This document shows, one piece after another, positions 1-8,294 of a DNA stretch of 64,000 bases. The notes below the pieces were generated by a model. It had not been told where the DNA came from. It saw nothing but the letters and a program-made list of their open reading frames with translations, and did no database searches. Made by a program: the position numbers and the translations under genes. Source of the stretch: Ruminococcus sp. (GTDB taxonomy: Bacteria; Bacillota; Clostridia; Oscillospirales; Ruminococcaceae); assembly GCA_016290875.1 (NCBI GenBank), contig JAEEVL010000009.1, positions 1-64,000 on the forward strand, read 5' to 3'. How positions within the stretch are numbered: the stretch's first letter is position 1; each line of letters opens with the position of its first letter.

Positions 1-294
<294 letters not shown>

Positions 295-355
295 CTTTTA
301 CTTCTTACAATCTGAGTTCTCCCTCAGCATTACGCTTTATTTCAAGTTTCAAAAA

Positions 356-379
356 GTTTTTCAAAAAAATTTGAAAAAC
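356..379 (+). terminator. Hairpin after 23S rRNA (possible terminator or processing site)
   Basis: A perfect 10 bp inverted repeat (356-365 and 370-379) with an AAAA loop lies between 23S and the tRNA promoter. The stem is AT-rich and lacks a clear downstream T-run, so it could be a processing stem instead of a terminator. Confidence 0.35.
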
Positions 380-382
380 CGC

Positions 383-411
383 TTGACAAATCCATTTAAA
401 TGTGATATAAT
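383..411 (+). promoter_or_regulatory. Promoter for the tRNA-Lys/tRNA-Glu/5S unit
   Basis: TTGACA (383-388), a 17 nt spacer and TATAAT (406-411) with an extended TG. This is a near-perfect sigma-A promoter about 20 nt upstream of tRNA-Lys, so the tRNAs and 5S can be transcribed independently of the rRNA promoter. Confidence 0.85.
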
Positions 412-430
412 AGTTAAGCAATGTTGATAT

Positions 431-506
431 GCACCATTAGCTCAGTTGGTAGAGCAACTGACTCTTAATCAGTGGGTCCTGGGTTCGAGTCCCCGATGGT
501 GCACCA
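431..506 (+). tRNA. tRNA-Lys (CTT)
   Basis: A 76 nt cloverleaf with the anticodon loop CTCTTAA, giving anticodon CTT. The T-arm GGTTCGAGTCC is present and CCA is encoded at 504-506. It is the first gene downstream of the 383-411 promoter. Confidence 0.95.
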
Positions 507-510
507 AAAT

Positions 511-585
511 GGCCCGTTGGTCAAGCGGTTAAGACACCGGCCTCTCACGCCGGTAACACCAGTTCGATTCTGGTACGGGTCACCA
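511..585 (+). tRNA. tRNA-Glu (CTC)
   Basis: A 75 nt cloverleaf whose CCGGC/GCCGG anticodon stem encloses CTCTCAC (anticodon CTC). It has the T-arm GTTCGATTC and an encoded CCA, and sits 4 nt after tRNA-Lys. Confidence 0.93.
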
Positions 586-593
586 TTAAAATT

Positions 594-711
<118 letters not shown>

Positions 712-718
712 TTTATAT

Positions 719-744
719 TCCTCCTTAGCTCAGTCTGTAGAGCA
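719..744 (+). pseudogene. tRNA-Asn 5' fragment
   Basis: Bases 719-744 repeat the acceptor strand and D-arm of the intact tRNA-Asn at 839 with one mismatch, and share its upstream ATATT. The sequence then diverges into a 6 bp hairpin (GTGTAA-GAGA-TTACAC) with no anticodon arm or T-arm. It starts exactly 120 bp before the intact gene, and is probably a remnant of duplication or an old integration/excision event. Confidence 0.75.
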
Positions 745-838
745 AGTGTAAGAGATTACACCAAATGCCGTGAGGGTAAACGAGCTAATATAAAAGACTA
801 ATGTTGTTAAAGCAATTTACAGCATTAGTTAAATATAT

Positions 839-914
839 TCCTCCTTAGCTCAGTCGGTAGAGCACTCGGCTGTTAACCGAGTTGTCGCCCGTTCGAGCCG
901 GGCAGGGGGAGCCA
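839..914 (+). tRNA. tRNA-Asn (GTT), island integration target
   Basis: A 76 nt tRNA with acceptor TCCTCCT/AGGGGGA, anticodon loop CTGTTAA (GTT) and an encoded CCA. Its 3' 59 bases plus three flanking bases recur exactly at 18651-18712, so the tRNA is the attachment site of the downstream island. Integration leaves the gene intact here. Confidence 0.95.
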
Positions 915-917
915 AAG
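856..917 (+). repeat. attL: 62 bp direct repeat in tRNA-Asn
   Basis: Bases 856-917 are identical to 18651-18712. The repeat begins in the tRNA D-loop and runs three bases past CCA. The base just upstream differs (C at 855, T at 18650), as does the base downstream. Confidence 0.9.
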
Positions 918-942
918 AAACGTCTGCACTGCAGACGTTTTT
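918..942 (+). terminator. Terminator after tRNA-Asn (island copy)
   Basis: A 10 bp stem (918-927 / 931-940, loop ACT) followed by T-rich sequence. An analogous stem with the same GCAGACG arm follows the displaced tRNA 3' end at 18711, so the island brought its own replacement terminator. Confidence 0.75.
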
Positions 943-1110
943 CGTTATATGCATTAAATTAGTCGATTTTGTTGGTTTCTTATAGAAGCCATTCAGAGTC
1001 GGCTTTTTTCATATCTACACATTTTTATAAGGGAGGTCGATAATACGGCATTTAAGAAAAAACTCACGCCGCAGCAGAAAGAAGAATATAAGGCAGAGAA
1101 GCGTGAGGAA

Positions 1111-2028
1111 ATGCAGAATTTGTTCAAGAAGATCGATGATGGCGTTAAGGCTGTATTTGAGTCGGAGCGGTATAAGGAGTTCCTGCGGTATATGAGTAAG
1201 TTTACAAATTACTCAGCCGGTAACTGCATCCTTATTATGTTTCAGAAGCCGGATGCAAGTCTTGTAGCAGCGTTTGGCAAATGGAAAGAGCTCGGCAGAA
1301 CGGTAAACAAAGGCGAGAAAGGTATAGCCATACTCGCGCCTATGACATTCAAGACAAAAGAACTCTGGGAACAACCGGTGACTGACAGCAAAGGACAACG
1401 AGTATTCAATGCTGACGGTTCTGAGAAAAAGGAGAAAGTTGAGGTTGAGGCAAACTCAATTGGTTTCAAAAAAGTGTACGTATTTGACGTAACACAGACC
1501 AGCGGCAAGCCAGTGCCTGAATGTGCTCATGAATTGACTGATGATATTGAGCCTGAACATGTTGATGCAGTTATAAATGCTGTCAGTAATGCAGCAGGTA
1601 TCCCGGTCGAGTTCGAGGAGATAAGAAGCGGAGCAAAAGGATTCTACAGTTTCGCAGAACAGCGCATCGTAATAAAGGAAGGTCTTAGTGGCGCACAAGC
1701 TATAAAGACTGCTATTCATGAATGTGCTCATGCTCTGCTTCACAATCCTGATAAGAAGCTGCAAACAGTCGAGTCTTCCAGAAGCGATAAGGAAGTTCAG
1801 GCGGAATCTGTTGCATATATTGTGGCTTTAAGGTATGGACTCGATACAAGTGAGTACAGTTTCCCATACATAGCCTCATGGAGTGAGGGGAAGCCACTCG
1901 ATCAGCTCAATCGCTTTCTTAATGAGATACAGGAAACTGCACGAAATATATGCAATGCTATCGATACTGAACTTGAAGAAGTATATGAAGAACAGACCGA
2001 GGGCGAGTGCCTCGGTTTTGCTATGTAA
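1111..2028 (+). CDS. ArdC-like protein with zincin metalloprotease motif
   Basis: A 305 aa protein. The N-terminal ~130 residues resemble the ArdC/DUF1738 single-strand DNA-binding antirestriction domain (YMSKFTNYSAGN, GKWKELGRTVNKGEKGIAIL). The C-terminal part has a zinc-metalloprotease motif, HECAH at residues 203-207, as in IrrE-like domains. Such proteins are typical accessory genes of Clostridia conjugative elements and are thought to protect incoming DNA. In-frame family-like coding (KLTPQQKEEYKAEKREE) extends upstream to about 1045, but the codon 8 nt after the GGGAGG site (1031-1036) is ACG, not ATG. Translation therefore starts either at this rare codon or at ATG 1111. Confidence 0.85.
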   Translation: MQNLFKKIDDGVKAVFESERYKEFLRYMSKFTNYSAGNCILIMFQKPDASLVAAFGKWKELGRTVNKGEKGIAILAPMTFKTKELWEQPVTDSKGQRVFNADGSEKKEKVEVEANSIGFKKVYVFDVTQTSGKPVPECAHELTDDIEPEHVDAVINAVSNAAGIPVEFEEIRSGAKGFYSFAEQRIVIKEGLSGAQAIKTAIHECAHALLHNPDKKLQTVESSRSDKEVQAESVAYIVALRYGLDTSEYSFPYIASWSEGKPLDQLNRFLNEIQETARNICNAIDTELEEVYEEQTEGECLGFAM

Positions 2029-2040
2029 GGAGATGATCAA

Positions 2041-3054
2041 GTGATAGGTATTTTAATCAGATACAATGATAAAACAATGTTTGCCGGGTTGCCTAAAGAT
2101 GATGCAAGGTTAAAAAAACAGCTTGAGAATATAGGGGTTACTGTAAGTCTCCATGATATTCGGCTAAGTGATAAAAACGATATAGGGTACGAAATCCAGA
2201 TATTCACTCAGACTTCCGTTGATCTTGAGGTCGTATCAAGAATCAGTGGAGATGATACTCTTGGTAAGCTCAATGACCTTATGGCATATGTGGAGCGTAA
2301 TGATCAGGAAAGTATTCTCGATCGTATCACAGACAGCGGCGCCGGATCTGTTTCCAAACTGTACGAGGAAATGAGAAGATGTACCGTGCAGCCTGAACCA
2401 GATAAGCTCATCATAAGGACAACAATGGAATACAAGAAAAGGTATTATGAGCCAGTGGATTGTATCGTTGAAAAAGCAATAGTTGTTTCGCATGATGAAT
2501 ACAGCGCCCTTATCAACGTTACTGAAAACTGCTATGACTTTATCGCTGAAAATCAGGAGTATATGTACTACGACAATGATAATAATCGCCATTGCCTGTT
2601 GGTATGTGATGAGAAAAGTGGTGATGGAGTACTGATAAACTCTGAGGGATATAACTATGCACGGTATTCAGCTTTTGTTCCGAATGCACGGGAAGTGATA
2701 GAACAATACGAATTGGAGAAGAGTGGACTGAAAACTGTTAAAGCTCCTATTACGGAAAGCGAAAAAAGGCTTCTGGACATCATATCAAAATCTGCTGACA
2801 GGATAGCTACATTAGCTTACCTCGGACATAGAGATTTCATGATCGGAGATACACTAAAAGAACTTGACTGCTCAATGAACGATATAAATGATCTGCTTAT
2901 CAATGCGATAGCTCAGAAGGTTAGAAAACTTGATGGAATCAGTGATGTTAAGGTTAGTGACCTGAATATTCCATTGCAGCCGGAGATAACAGTAAAAACA
3001 GAAGAAAATGAAAGTTTAGCCGCTGATGAAGAACTCAGCGGCCTTTCTTTATGA
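2041..3054 (+). CDS. ArdA-like N-terminal / DUF6329-like accessory protein
   Basis: 337 aa, GTG start preceded by AAGGAGATGA. Residues 1-~120 follow the ArdA antirestriction pattern (LPKDDARLKKQLENIGV, then LGKLNDLMAYVE). The middle region (YEPVDCIVEKAIVVSHDEYSAL; CLLVCDEKSGDGVLINSEG; YARYSAF) resembles the DUF6329 domain found in similar elements. It lies 12 nt after the ArdC-like gene in one operon. Assignments come from remembered family patterns, not a search; an anti-restriction or DNA-mimic role is inferred. Confidence 0.6.
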   Translation: MIGILIRYNDKTMFAGLPKDDARLKKQLENIGVTVSLHDIRLSDKNDIGYEIQIFTQTSVDLEVVSRISGDDTLGKLNDLMAYVERNDQESILDRITDSGAGSVSKLYEEMRRCTVQPEPDKLIIRTTMEYKKRYYEPVDCIVEKAIVVSHDEYSALINVTENCYDFIAENQEYMYYDNDNNRHCLLVCDEKSGDGVLINSEGYNYARYSAFVPNAREVIEQYELEKSGLKTVKAPITESEKRLLDIISKSADRIATLAYLGHRDFMIGDTLKELDCSMNDINDLLINAIAQKVRKLDGISDVKVSDLNIPLQPEITVKTEENESLAADEELSGLSL

Positions 3055-3066
3055 TCGGAGGTAAAT

Positions 3067-3513
3067 ATGAAACTGATAAAACTGAAACTTTTCTCTCCGA
3101 TAATGGTAAAGAGAGAATCACCGTATGAAAATCCGTGGGACGGCGGAGAGAATATCCGTCTTCTTATCGAGCCTGAAAAGCGAAAGTGCAGAGCCGAGAT
3201 ATATGATGCAGTCAGCAGAACACTTTCACCGACTATACCGCCACATTGCTTTGAACGCCGCATTTATTCCGCAGTTCCTGCTGTTGAGGAAAAGAATGGA
3301 AGAATAATGCTTGTGCTGAACTGTGAGTGTTACAGAACGCTCACAGAATCTGAGCTTGATGAGTTGTGTGATTGGTGGGAAAACAATATAGTCAAAGCTC
3401 ATGAACGTCTGCATAAGGAGCAGATAAAGACAAAAAAGTTGGGCAGGATCTTCATTTATCTGTGGTTTATGAAAAACTGGACTATAGAGCCGATATTTCA
3501 GGGAAGTGATTGA
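3067..3513 (+). CDS. Hypothetical conjugative-element protein
   Basis: 148 aa, no domain recognised. It begins MKLIKLKLFSP after a GATCGGAGG ribosome site, 12 nt downstream of the previous stop. It is rich in charged residues with a Trp-containing C-terminus (CDWWENN, LWFMKNW), and has no signal peptide or convincing membrane segment. Position and spacing place it in the accessory operon; no function can be assigned. Confidence 0.7.
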   Translation: MKLIKLKLFSPIMVKRESPYENPWDGGENIRLLIEPEKRKCRAEIYDAVSRTLSPTIPPHCFERRIYSAVPAVEEKNGRIMLVLNCECYRTLTESELDELCDWWENNIVKAHERLHKEQIKTKKLGRIFIYLWFMKNWTIEPIFQGSD

Positions 3514-3514
3514 T

Positions 3515-3784
3515 ATGAGAATACCCAGCAGCAAAGAAATTGAATATTATCGCAGTAGATATCCTGCCGGAACAAGGATATGCTGTGACTGTATGTCTGA
3601 CGATCCAAGACCGATACCACCAGGAACAATGGGAACTGTTGTCGGTGTCGATGATATGTGCAGCATAATGATGAAATGGGACAATGGCAGCAGTCTGTCG
3701 CTTGTTCCCGGTACTGACAGTTTTCATATCATAACTCAGGAAGAAACCATATCCGAAGAACCTGATATGGAGATGCAGTTATGA
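3515..3784 (+). CDS. DUF4314 domain protein
   Basis: 89 aa. The segment YPAGTRICCDCMSDD...PPGTMGTVVGVDDMCSIMMKWDNGSSLSLVPG matches the DUF4314 pattern (a small SH3-like barrel common in Clostridia elements). ATG 3515 is preferred over GTG 3506 because GGGAAG lies 8 nt upstream of it. The stop overlaps the next start (ATGA). The molecular role is unknown. Confidence 0.8.
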   Translation: MRIPSSKEIEYYRSRYPAGTRICCDCMSDDPRPIPPGTMGTVVGVDDMCSIMMKWDNGSSLSLVPGTDSFHIITQEETISEEPDMEMQL

Positions 3785-4131
3785 AAGTCAATGCAGCGGA
3801 GGAAACATTTGAGCTTATGGAGATGCTCGGACAGGTCGTTCTTTTCACGAATATGAGAGTTGATCGGAATACAGTACCACAAGACCTCTATGTATATGAT
3901 GTCAGGCACGATGATGAATGTACAGGCGAAATATGTGAAATAAAGCTGTCTGTTATGGTTAATCACTGGGGCACGATAATCTGTAAAGAGCCAATTGAAA
4001 TGAATGATTTCTGGCATAGTAGATTCGTTGATAAGGACGACTACAGCTATCTTGCAGACTGCATTAAGCTCGATGAATACATCAATACGGAATATATACA
4101 GGAACGATCCGGAGAAATGGAGATGATTTGA
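3781..4131 (+). CDS. LPD28-like domain protein
   Basis: 116 aa, overlapping the preceding gene by 4 nt. The pattern VLFTNMRVDRNTVPQDLYVYDVRHDD...VMVNHWGTIIC resembles the large polyvalent protein-associated domain LPD28, found free-standing or inside huge polyvalent proteins of mobile elements. Probably a cytoplasmic accessory factor; the biochemical role is unknown. Confidence 0.7.
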   Translation: MKVNAAEETFELMEMLGQVVLFTNMRVDRNTVPQDLYVYDVRHDDECTGEICEIKLSVMVNHWGTIICKEPIEMNDFWHSRFVDKDDYSYLADCIKLDEYINTEYIQERSGEMEMI

Positions 4132-4355
4132 TGGCAGAAAGAAACAGACCAAAATGTCCTATTATCGGAGCAAATGGAAATATCTTCAATATACTTGGGA
4201 TAGCTTCAGGGACGCTAAGAAGAAACGAAATGGCTGCTGAGGCAAGCGAGATGTATAGCAGAGTCACTTCTTCCGGCAACTATGAAGAAGCTCTCGGCAT
4301 TATAATGGAATACGTTGAACCTTGCAGCGAGGAAGAAATGGAAATAAATATCTAG
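4131..4355 (+). CDS. Small conserved element protein
   Basis: 74 aa; ATG at 4131 overlaps the previous stop by one base. The sequence (PIIGANGNIFNILGIASGTLRR...SGNYEEALGIIMEYVE) matches a small protein that recurs next to LPD28/DUF4314 genes in Clostridia elements. It is predicted helical, with no catalytic motif. Function unknown. Confidence 0.7.
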   Translation: MAERNRPKCPIIGANGNIFNILGIASGTLRRNEMAAEASEMYSRVTSSGNYEEALGIIMEYVEPCSEEEMEINI

Positions 4356-4362
4356 CCTATCC

Positions 4363-4380
4363 CAGCAGTTAATACTGCTG
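4363..4380 (+). other. Small hairpin between accessory operon segments
   Basis: CAGCAGT-TAAT-ACTGCTG forms a 7 bp stem just after the 4355 stop. There is no T-run, so its role is unclear. The 144 nt gap holding it otherwise contains only a possible four-codon ORF at 4461. Confidence 0.35.
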
Positions 4381-4499
4381 TTAACATATATATTATTCAA
4401 AAACAGCGACGGCTCGGCAGATATATTGCCAATCTCGGAGCGATAAAGGGGGAATGAATTATGAATACGTCCTGATACTCTTTGAGGAAAGGAGGTATT

Positions 4500-4697
4500 A
4501 TGAGAACCAGCAAAAGATATGAGAAAGCAAATGTTGTGCTGAATGGTGATGTGCAGTCAATGCTAAAAAAAGCAAAGACTGTACTTTCACATAAGCAGTA
4601 TCATCAGCTTTGTACCGCCGTTGATAATTCGGCAGACTATACAACTAAGAAAGGACTGATAAATGCCTGTTTACAGGTAAAGAAAAATAACTTTTGA
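4500..4697 (+). CDS. Hypothetical small basic protein
   Basis: 65 aa, start fixed by AAAGGAGG at 4489-4496. Lys-rich and helical (MRTSKRYEKANVVLNGDVQSMLKKAKTVL), with no family recognised. It precedes a hairpin and the methylase gene and belongs to the element accessory region. Confidence 0.65.
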   Translation: MRTSKRYEKANVVLNGDVQSMLKKAKTVLSHKQYHQLCTAVDNSADYTTKKGLINACLQVKKNNF

Positions 4698-4745
4698 GCC
4701 GCTTGCCGGGAACAGGGATGTTCCTTATGCAGGCGGCTTTTCTGT
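4697..4745 (+). terminator. Two-part hairpin before the methylase gene
   Basis: An outer stem AGCCGCTTGC / GCAGGCGGCT encloses an inner GGAACA/TGTTCC hairpin, followed by TTTTCTG. It is consistent with a terminator or attenuator separating the two operon segments. Confidence 0.55.
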
Positions 4746-4776
4746 TTCCGGCGTATAAGCGGCGGAAAGGAGGCGT

Positions 4777-5610
4777 ATGAACAGTTTCATGTCGTGGGTG
4801 GGGGGCAAGAAGTCTCTACGTGACGAAATACTGATACGTTTTCCACTTAACTATGGGCGATATATCGAGGTATTCGGTGGCGCAGGCTGGGTGCTGTTTC
4901 ACAAAACACCGGAAGTCTTTGAGGTGTACAATGATGCAAACAGCAATCTTGTCAATCTCTATCGATGTGTAAGAAAGAATCCCCGTAAGCTCATATACAA
5001 GCTCAAATTCATGATAAATGCTCGTGACGATTTCCGCTGTATAGTTGAGCAGCGCAGACGAGGTTTGTTTGCGCGGTTCCGTGACTTTGACAGAGCAGCT
5101 AAGTTCTATTATCTCATACAGTACAGTTATGGTCATAAGACAGACCAGTACTGCTGCAAACCGGCTGCGATGTGGAAGAGATTTCCCCTTATTGAAAAAG
5201 CAGCCGCTAGACTTCAGAGCGTTGCGATCGAGAACAGGGACTTTGAGTCTCTCATAAAACTATATGACAGACCTGATAGTTTCTTCTACTGCGATCCGCC
5301 GTATTACGATACAGAGAGCTTTTACAAGGATGTTGATTTTACAAGAGAGGATCACATACGGCTCAGGGACACACTGCTTGAATGTGAAGGTAAGTTTCTT
5401 GTGTCATATAATGATTGCCATGAGATAAGGGAACTGTGGAATATCCCCGGAATATACATAGAGGCAGTTACAAGGCTAAATAACCTTGCTCAGAGATACG
5501 AAAGCGGCGCTGAATATCACGAAGTGTTTATCAGCAATTATGATACGTCTGAAAGGCGAAACACATACCGTCAGCTGTCATTCCTTGATACTGACGAGGA
5601 AGGAATATGA
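4777..5610 (+). CDS. D12-class DNA adenine-N6 methyltransferase (Dam-like)
   Basis: 277 aa, close to the usual Dam length. It has the N-terminal SWVGGKK element, SAM-binding motif FGGAG at residues 33-37 and catalytic motif IV DPPY at 173-176. It would methylate adenine in DNA, and no restriction nuclease is adjacent, so it likely acts as an orphan methylase protecting the element or altering its expression. Start set by AAAGGAGG 6 nt upstream. Confidence 0.93.
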   Translation: MNSFMSWVGGKKSLRDEILIRFPLNYGRYIEVFGGAGWVLFHKTPEVFEVYNDANSNLVNLYRCVRKNPRKLIYKLKFMINARDDFRCIVEQRRRGLFARFRDFDRAAKFYYLIQYSYGHKTDQYCCKPAAMWKRFPLIEKAAARLQSVAIENRDFESLIKLYDRPDSFFYCDPPYYDTESFYKDVDFTREDHIRLRDTLLECEGKFLVSYNDCHEIRELWNIPGIYIEAVTRLNNLAQRYESGAEYHEVFISNYDTSERRNTYRQLSFLDTDEEGI

Positions 5611-5611
5611 T

Positions 5612-5806
5612 ATGAAGAAGATGATCCACACACTCGGATATGTCGATGATAATGATGATATAGTCATAATGGGCATAGTCCATACAGAGAATACCGAAAA
5701 TCTTATCCGCTTTACGCTCGGGGAGGAAGTAACGGCTCAGCTGATAGAGAACAGCACAGATATTCCTCCTGATCTCATAAGCAGATTATTAAAGGGAGGG
5801 TGCTGA
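5612..5806 (+). CDS. Hypothetical acidic small protein
   Basis: 64 aa, starting 2 nt after the methylase stop with GAGGAAGGA upstream. Sequence KKMIHTLGYVDDNDDIVIMGIVHTENTENLIRFTLGEE. No family recognised. Its stop overlaps the next start (TGATG), so it is translationally coupled to the recombinase fusion. Confidence 0.6.
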   Translation: MKKMIHTLGYVDDNDDIVIMGIVHTENTENLIRFTLGEEVTAQLIENSTDIPPDLISRLLKGGC

Positions 5807-8121
5807 TGCAGAAAAAGCTCAAAGTGCTTGACAGCAGCAAGTGTATTCTAGATGATAGGGAATATGCAGGTAAACTGCTTATAATCAAGCCGTCAGCACT
5901 AAAAGAAGAATTCCGGCAGCCGTACTTTCAATATTTCTATGCGACTAGCGGATTTGGCTGTTATCCAGATAAGCTTGGTGGCAAAGTTTTCGGAAAGATA
6001 CTTGCGGACGGTGAGGAGTGTTGTTTTCACCGCAGCGATTTCTTAGGTACTGCCGATACAGAGCAGCTGCCCCGGTGGGCTAAGACAAGACTTGAACAGC
6101 TTACCGCTGCGAAAATGCGGATAAGGGTATTCCAGATCAACGGCGAAAAAGACAAGAATAACTTAATGTTCCGCAGCTTCAATGATGCCCAGAAAAACGA
6201 TGGCGTTGATCCGCATATATACCGTCAAGTCTATGGCGGTATCGTTAACTGTTCGGATATTGAAGGCGTATTTGCAATGTGCAATACAGATCCGCCTCCC
6301 GGATATTTTGGCCACTCGATGTCAGTATCAGATGTTGTTGAAATATGTGACGGCGAGCATAGGGGCTTCTATTACTGTGATAGTATCGGTTTTGAAAAGA
6401 TAGACTTTGATACGGAAAAAGTCGATAGGAGCGATATACTGAAAATTCTCATCATTGAATGCGGCAAAGAACCATATTTGGCTGAGATACGTGATGAGCT
6501 GAAAGCAAAACAAAGTGTTGTGGGCGGAATGATAGAGCCGGTTTACATCGCTAGAGTATCAACAACTAAACAGGTAGATAAGGTTAAGGACGATATTCCT
6601 ATGCAGCGTGAAGCTTGTCGAGATTTTGCTAAAAAAATGGGGTGGACGGTAGGAAAGGAATTCCTTGAAAAAGGTGTATCGGGATTTAAGGTATCGGCTA
6701 CTGATAGAGATGCAATACAGGAATTAAAAGCAGCTGCATTAAGAAATGAGTTTCAGATACTTTTAGTATTTATGTTTGACAGGATTGGGCGAATAGATGA
6801 TGAAACACCATTTGTGGTTGAGTGGTTCGTAAAGCATGGAATAAGGGTATGGAGTGTTCAGGAAGGTGAGCAAAGATTTGAGAACCATGTTGATAAGCTT
6901 ATGAACTATATCCGCTTTTGGCAGGCTTCTGGAGAGTCAGAAAAAACATCTATGAGGATAAAAACTAGAATGCAGCAACTTACAGCGGAGGGAAGTTATA
7001 CGGGAGGAGGCATTCCTTTTGGATATCAACTTGAAAAAAGAGGAAGACTCAATAAAAAGGGAAAAGAGATATCTGACCTGGCAATCAATCCTATTGAAGC
7101 GGAATGGGTTGTGAAGATATTTGAAAAAACAGTTAAAGATGGTTACGGTTCTCATAGGCTGGCAACTTACTTAAATGAGAATGGAGTTAGAACTCACAGT
7201 GGTGCAAGATTTCAATGTAACACAGTGATCAGAATATTAAGGAACAAGCTGACTTGCGGATATATGGTGTCAGGAGACACGGTATCGCCACATATGAAAG
7301 AACTTCAGATTATTGATGAGAAGGTATTTGAGAGAGCACAGTACATACTTGATCAGAGAGCTTTAAAGAATAGTGATGAGCGGAAAATAGCTTTGTCTAC
7401 CAAAAGTCAGGCTATGCTGTCAGGAGTAATGTTTTGTTATCATTGTGGCGGAAGGATAACTTCAAATATGCATACTGAGAAGTATATTGTGAAATCAACT
7501 GGCGAACTTCGAGAAAAGCAGTATCTTCGATATATATGTTATCACAGAAGCAGAAAACTTTGCGATTGTGATGGTCAATCGGTATATTCAGCTGAAAAAG
7601 TGGATAAAGCTGTAATAGAGGTCGTAGCATCTATATTCTCAAAAATCAGCGATATTCCTGATGAAACTGAACTCAGAAAAGAGTTTAATAAGGAAATGCA
7701 GAAATGCCGTGCTAAACAAACAAAACTTAGCACGGAACTCAGAAAATATCAAAAGCAGTATGAGAAGCTGAACGAAGAGATTGCCAACACATTGATCGGT
7801 GAGAGTTTCTACTCTCCAGAGCAATTGTCTACTGCAATGACAACAGTTCAGCAGAAAATCGGTGCCATAAATCAGCAACTTGAAAGAATTAATAGTGAAA
7901 TGGAGCAAAGGAAGACTTCAGTTGAAAAAGTGCGACCAATGTATGAAATGTTTAAAGGATGGGCTGAGGAATTCAGGCTTGCCACGGTTGAGCAGAAAAA
8001 GATGATAATATCTCAGCTTATTAGTCGAATTGAGATTGGCAAAGGGTATCAGATCAATATAACGCTTAATATGGAGTATGAGCAATTCTGCGAGGGCTGG
8101 AATAATTTGAATAATAGATAG
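5806..8121 (+). CDS. YodL/DUF3846-large serine recombinase fusion
   Basis: 771 aa. Residues 1-~100 match an element-specific domain (REYAGKLLIIKPSAL). ~100-215 match YodL (GHSMSVSDVVEI, YYCDSIGF). ~216-247 match the start of DUF3846 (CGKEPYLAEI, VVGGMIEPVY). In frame, the rest is a large serine recombinase: catalytic Ser252 in ARVST, a resolvase domain to ~390, a recombinase domain, a zinc ribbon (Cys544, Cys547, later CDC) and a coiled coil at ~620-710. An internal ATG at 6529 could give a ~530 aa recombinase alone. The recombinase half is more AT-rich than the YodL half, pointing to separate origins. The rest of DUF3846 is not found. Confidence 0.85.
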   Translation: MQKKLKVLDSSKCILDDREYAGKLLIIKPSALKEEFRQPYFQYFYATSGFGCYPDKLGGKVFGKILADGEECCFHRSDFLGTADTEQLPRWAKTRLEQLTAAKMRIRVFQINGEKDKNNLMFRSFNDAQKNDGVDPHIYRQVYGGIVNCSDIEGVFAMCNTDPPPGYFGHSMSVSDVVEICDGEHRGFYYCDSIGFEKIDFDTEKVDRSDILKILIIECGKEPYLAEIRDELKAKQSVVGGMIEPVYIARVSTTKQVDKVKDDIPMQREACRDFAKKMGWTVGKEFLEKGVSGFKVSATDRDAIQELKAAALRNEFQILLVFMFDRIGRIDDETPFVVEWFVKHGIRVWSVQEGEQRFENHVDKLMNYIRFWQASGESEKTSMRIKTRMQQLTAEGSYTGGGIPFGYQLEKRGRLNKKGKEISDLAINPIEAEWVVKIFEKTVKDGYGSHRLATYLNENGVRTHSGARFQCNTVIRILRNKLTCGYMVSGDTVSPHMKELQIIDEKVFERAQYILDQRALKNSDERKIALSTKSQAMLSGVMFCYHCGGRITSNMHTEKYIVKSTGELREKQYLRYICYHRSRKLCDCDGQSVYSAEKVDKAVIEVVASIFSKISDIPDETELRKEFNKEMQKCRAKQTKLSTELRKYQKQYEKLNEEIANTLIGESFYSPEQLSTAMTTVQQKIGAINQQLERINSEMEQRKTSVEKVRPMYEMFKGWAEEFRLATVEQKKMIISQLISRIEIGKGYQINITLNMEYEQFCEGWNNLNNR

Positions 8122-8129
8122 GATTATAC

Positions 8130-8158
8130 TTGAAAACAACTCTTATTTATGATACAAT
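8130..8158 (+). promoter_or_regulatory. Promoter upstream of the ATPase/DUF4276 pair
   Basis: TTGAAA (8130-8135), 17 nt, TACAAT (8153-8158). A second -10-like TATAAT lies at 8250-8255 next to an AATAATA-TCG-TATTATT inverted repeat that could be an operator. Confidence 0.6.
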
Positions 8159-8294
8159 ACTATTATAAACATTCTATAATTGCGTAATAGCTGCAATAAA
8201 GTTAGTAGTATAATAGGATAAATTTTTTTGCGGAAGTGCATTTTTGTCCTATAATAATATCGTATTATTGTACATAAGAAAGGAAAGTGTCGAT

